Shown: one piece after another, positions 62,656 to 64,000 of the stretch
How positions within the stretch are numbered: position 1 is the stretch's first letter
How the letters are laid out: each line of letters begins with the position of its first letter
Assembly (NCBI GenBank): GCA_022829145.1
Contig: CM040745.1
Location: 17,304,501-17,368,500, forward strand
Source of the DNA: Albula goreensis
Lineage: Eukaryota; Chordata; Actinopteri; Albuliformes; Albulidae
Direction: 5' to 3'
Length of the DNA: 64,000 nucleotides
Program-made: the position numbers and the translations under genes
Notes under the pieces: model-generated
The model's input: the letters and a program-made list of their open reading frames with translations, nothing else
What the model was told of the DNA's origin: nothing
The model's database searches: none

Positions 62656-64000
62656 AGTTTAAAGGAAGCTGTTTAGGAGACAGGCTATAGCAGGCAGTTT
62701 AAGTTTGCTATGCTGCATGAGGCACCAAATAAAGAAAAAGCATATGAGACTCGTGCATTCTGAACTGTGTGATGATCTAAACAGCAGATTATATATGCAG
62801 TTAAATGATATACATAATACATAGGATGCAGGTACCTCAGTAATTGTAAATTAATACTCAGCAGAAATAACTAAATGAAAATGTGTATCCAATTATAAGG
62901 GAATTTAATGGCTTGAATCAACATAACCCATATCAGCAAATGATTTTATGTTGGGAAGCATAAACATTATTCTGTAAACTGGCTCTGTTAACTGTATAAA
63001 TTGGCTCTAAACTGACTTCAGAAGTTAATAAAGTTTTTAGCCCCTCAAACAGAGGGATGCTAGCTGGATTTTGAAAATAACTGTTTTTCCCCTCTCCATA
63101 AAATGACAAATTAACATGCTTTTATGTCTCTAAAGCAGACAAGCAAAAACATGTAAATTCTGTGCTGTAGTGACCTATGCGTGTCTGTTCTGATTAATGA
63201 ACAATTTTAAATGTTGATTGAAATGAATGCTATACCATGACAAAATGATTATTTCAATGATCAGTTGAGATATATTGCATTCATGTTGGTTTTGATGCAT
63301 TAAAGATAAACCAAAGTATGTTTTTTTAATATGCATCACATCGGTGAGCCAATCAAGATCTGCAAATCAAAATTATTTGTGCCCAAAATCAAATCAAAAT
63401 CAAAAGCAGTTATTTCTTGCTGCATCCCACTGAATGTTGATACCATATTGTATTCATTGACTGAGAAACCACACTGGCCATTTTTAACAATGGTGAAGAG
63501 GTCATGGGTCTTTAATAACATGCCGATTTCAGCTTAATATCGATAATTAAAATTCACAAGATCTAGAGGACACTTTTATTTTCCCTCTGAAGTGCTGATT
63601 TCGGCACTAGTGTCATTATGCATTTGCAGTCAGGGGATGAGCTGTGTCACCATGGCACTGCATGGTCTCGCTCCTCAGTTCAGTGGCTGGAGGGAAGGAG
63701 TCACTCCCAGCTGAGAATGTGTGCTACAGAGGGCAAACCCTGGGTCAGTCTGAGAATGATAATGATGAAAAAACTAAAGCATATGTGGATATGGGTAAAA
63801 ATTCTCATGTTAACAGAACAGATCAACCATTATCTAGAAAAATGTTCACAAATATATCCATTATTGCCAGTGTAATTGTTAAGACAGTATTATTGTCTTA
63901 GGATTCTGTTTTGTTCATTTTACCCTAATTTGTTACCCTTAATTCACTATTTGAAAAATATTCAGTGGTAGTGATAAGATGTGGAGTATGAGAAGAAATT
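62656..64000. other. Non-coding DNA to the window end
   Basis: AT-rich sequence. A somewhat GC-richer patch at 63600-63740 has two overlapping plus-strand open frames of 85 codons without motifs. No acceptor plus exon that would continue the frame from 51640 was recognised. Confidence 0.4.

Overview
This window looks like non-coding vertebrate DNA, most probably from a teleost fish. It is AT-rich and CpG-poor, with long simple repeats ((TG)n, (AT)n, (GA)n, (TC)n, (ATGA)n). It also carries tRNA-derived SINE remnants, a Tc1-like transposon with a decayed transposase, a decayed LINE reverse transcriptase and Ty3/Gypsy-like LTR pieces. These are typical of fish genomes. There are no bacterial-style operons, and no open frame longer than about 175 codons. 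Most open frames are microsatellite translations or shadows of repeats.

The only coding segment I would defend as a host gene is a candidate first coding exon on the + strand at 51562..51640. It has an ATG in good context, a signal-peptide-like sequence and a GTAAGT donor at 51641. It sits in the strongest CpG-rich patch of the window (about 51230-52700), just after a (GA)n tract. If real, DNA to the right is the first intron of a secreted or membrane-protein gene, and DNA to the left is upstream intergenic sequence. The next exon is not visible and I do not recognise the gene.

Layout. 1-7.0 kb: unique-looking AT-rich DNA with a 20-bp RFX-like palindrome. 7.0-8.2 kb: a (TC)n/(CA)n tract and a probable solo LTR. 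12.9-15.05 kb: SINE remnants and a DNA transposon remnant. 18.5-21.5 kb: a minus-strand L2/CR1-like LINE relic, a possible solo LTR and a SINE. 24.9-26.0 kb: a SINE and an internally deleted Tc1-like element. 27.5 kb: a minus-strand SINE. 30.8-31.6 kb: a transposon-like patch. 37.0-38.5 kb: a (TC)n tract and a nested inverted-repeat element. 43.2-47.1 kb: SINEs, a large (TG)n array, an (AT)n tract and a poly-T tract. 50.9-52.7 kb: the candidate promoter and exon 1. 54.7-55.0 kb: a 294-bp MITE with intact ends. 56.3-59.2 kb: tetranucleotide and dinucleotide arrays and a clean SINE. 60.9 kb: a 78-nt hairpin. 62.26-62.66 kb: a second copy of the exon-1 upstream segment.

The most interesting observation is that duplication. 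About 0.4 kb directly upstream of the candidate exon (50953-51365) recurs in the same orientation about 11.3 kb downstream (62260-62655), ending at the same (GA)n tract. Four CpGs kept in the promoter copy are TpG/CpA in the distal copy, as expected if only the promoter copy stayed unmethylated in the germ line. All calls come from reading the sequence by eye; no alignment or database search was possible.
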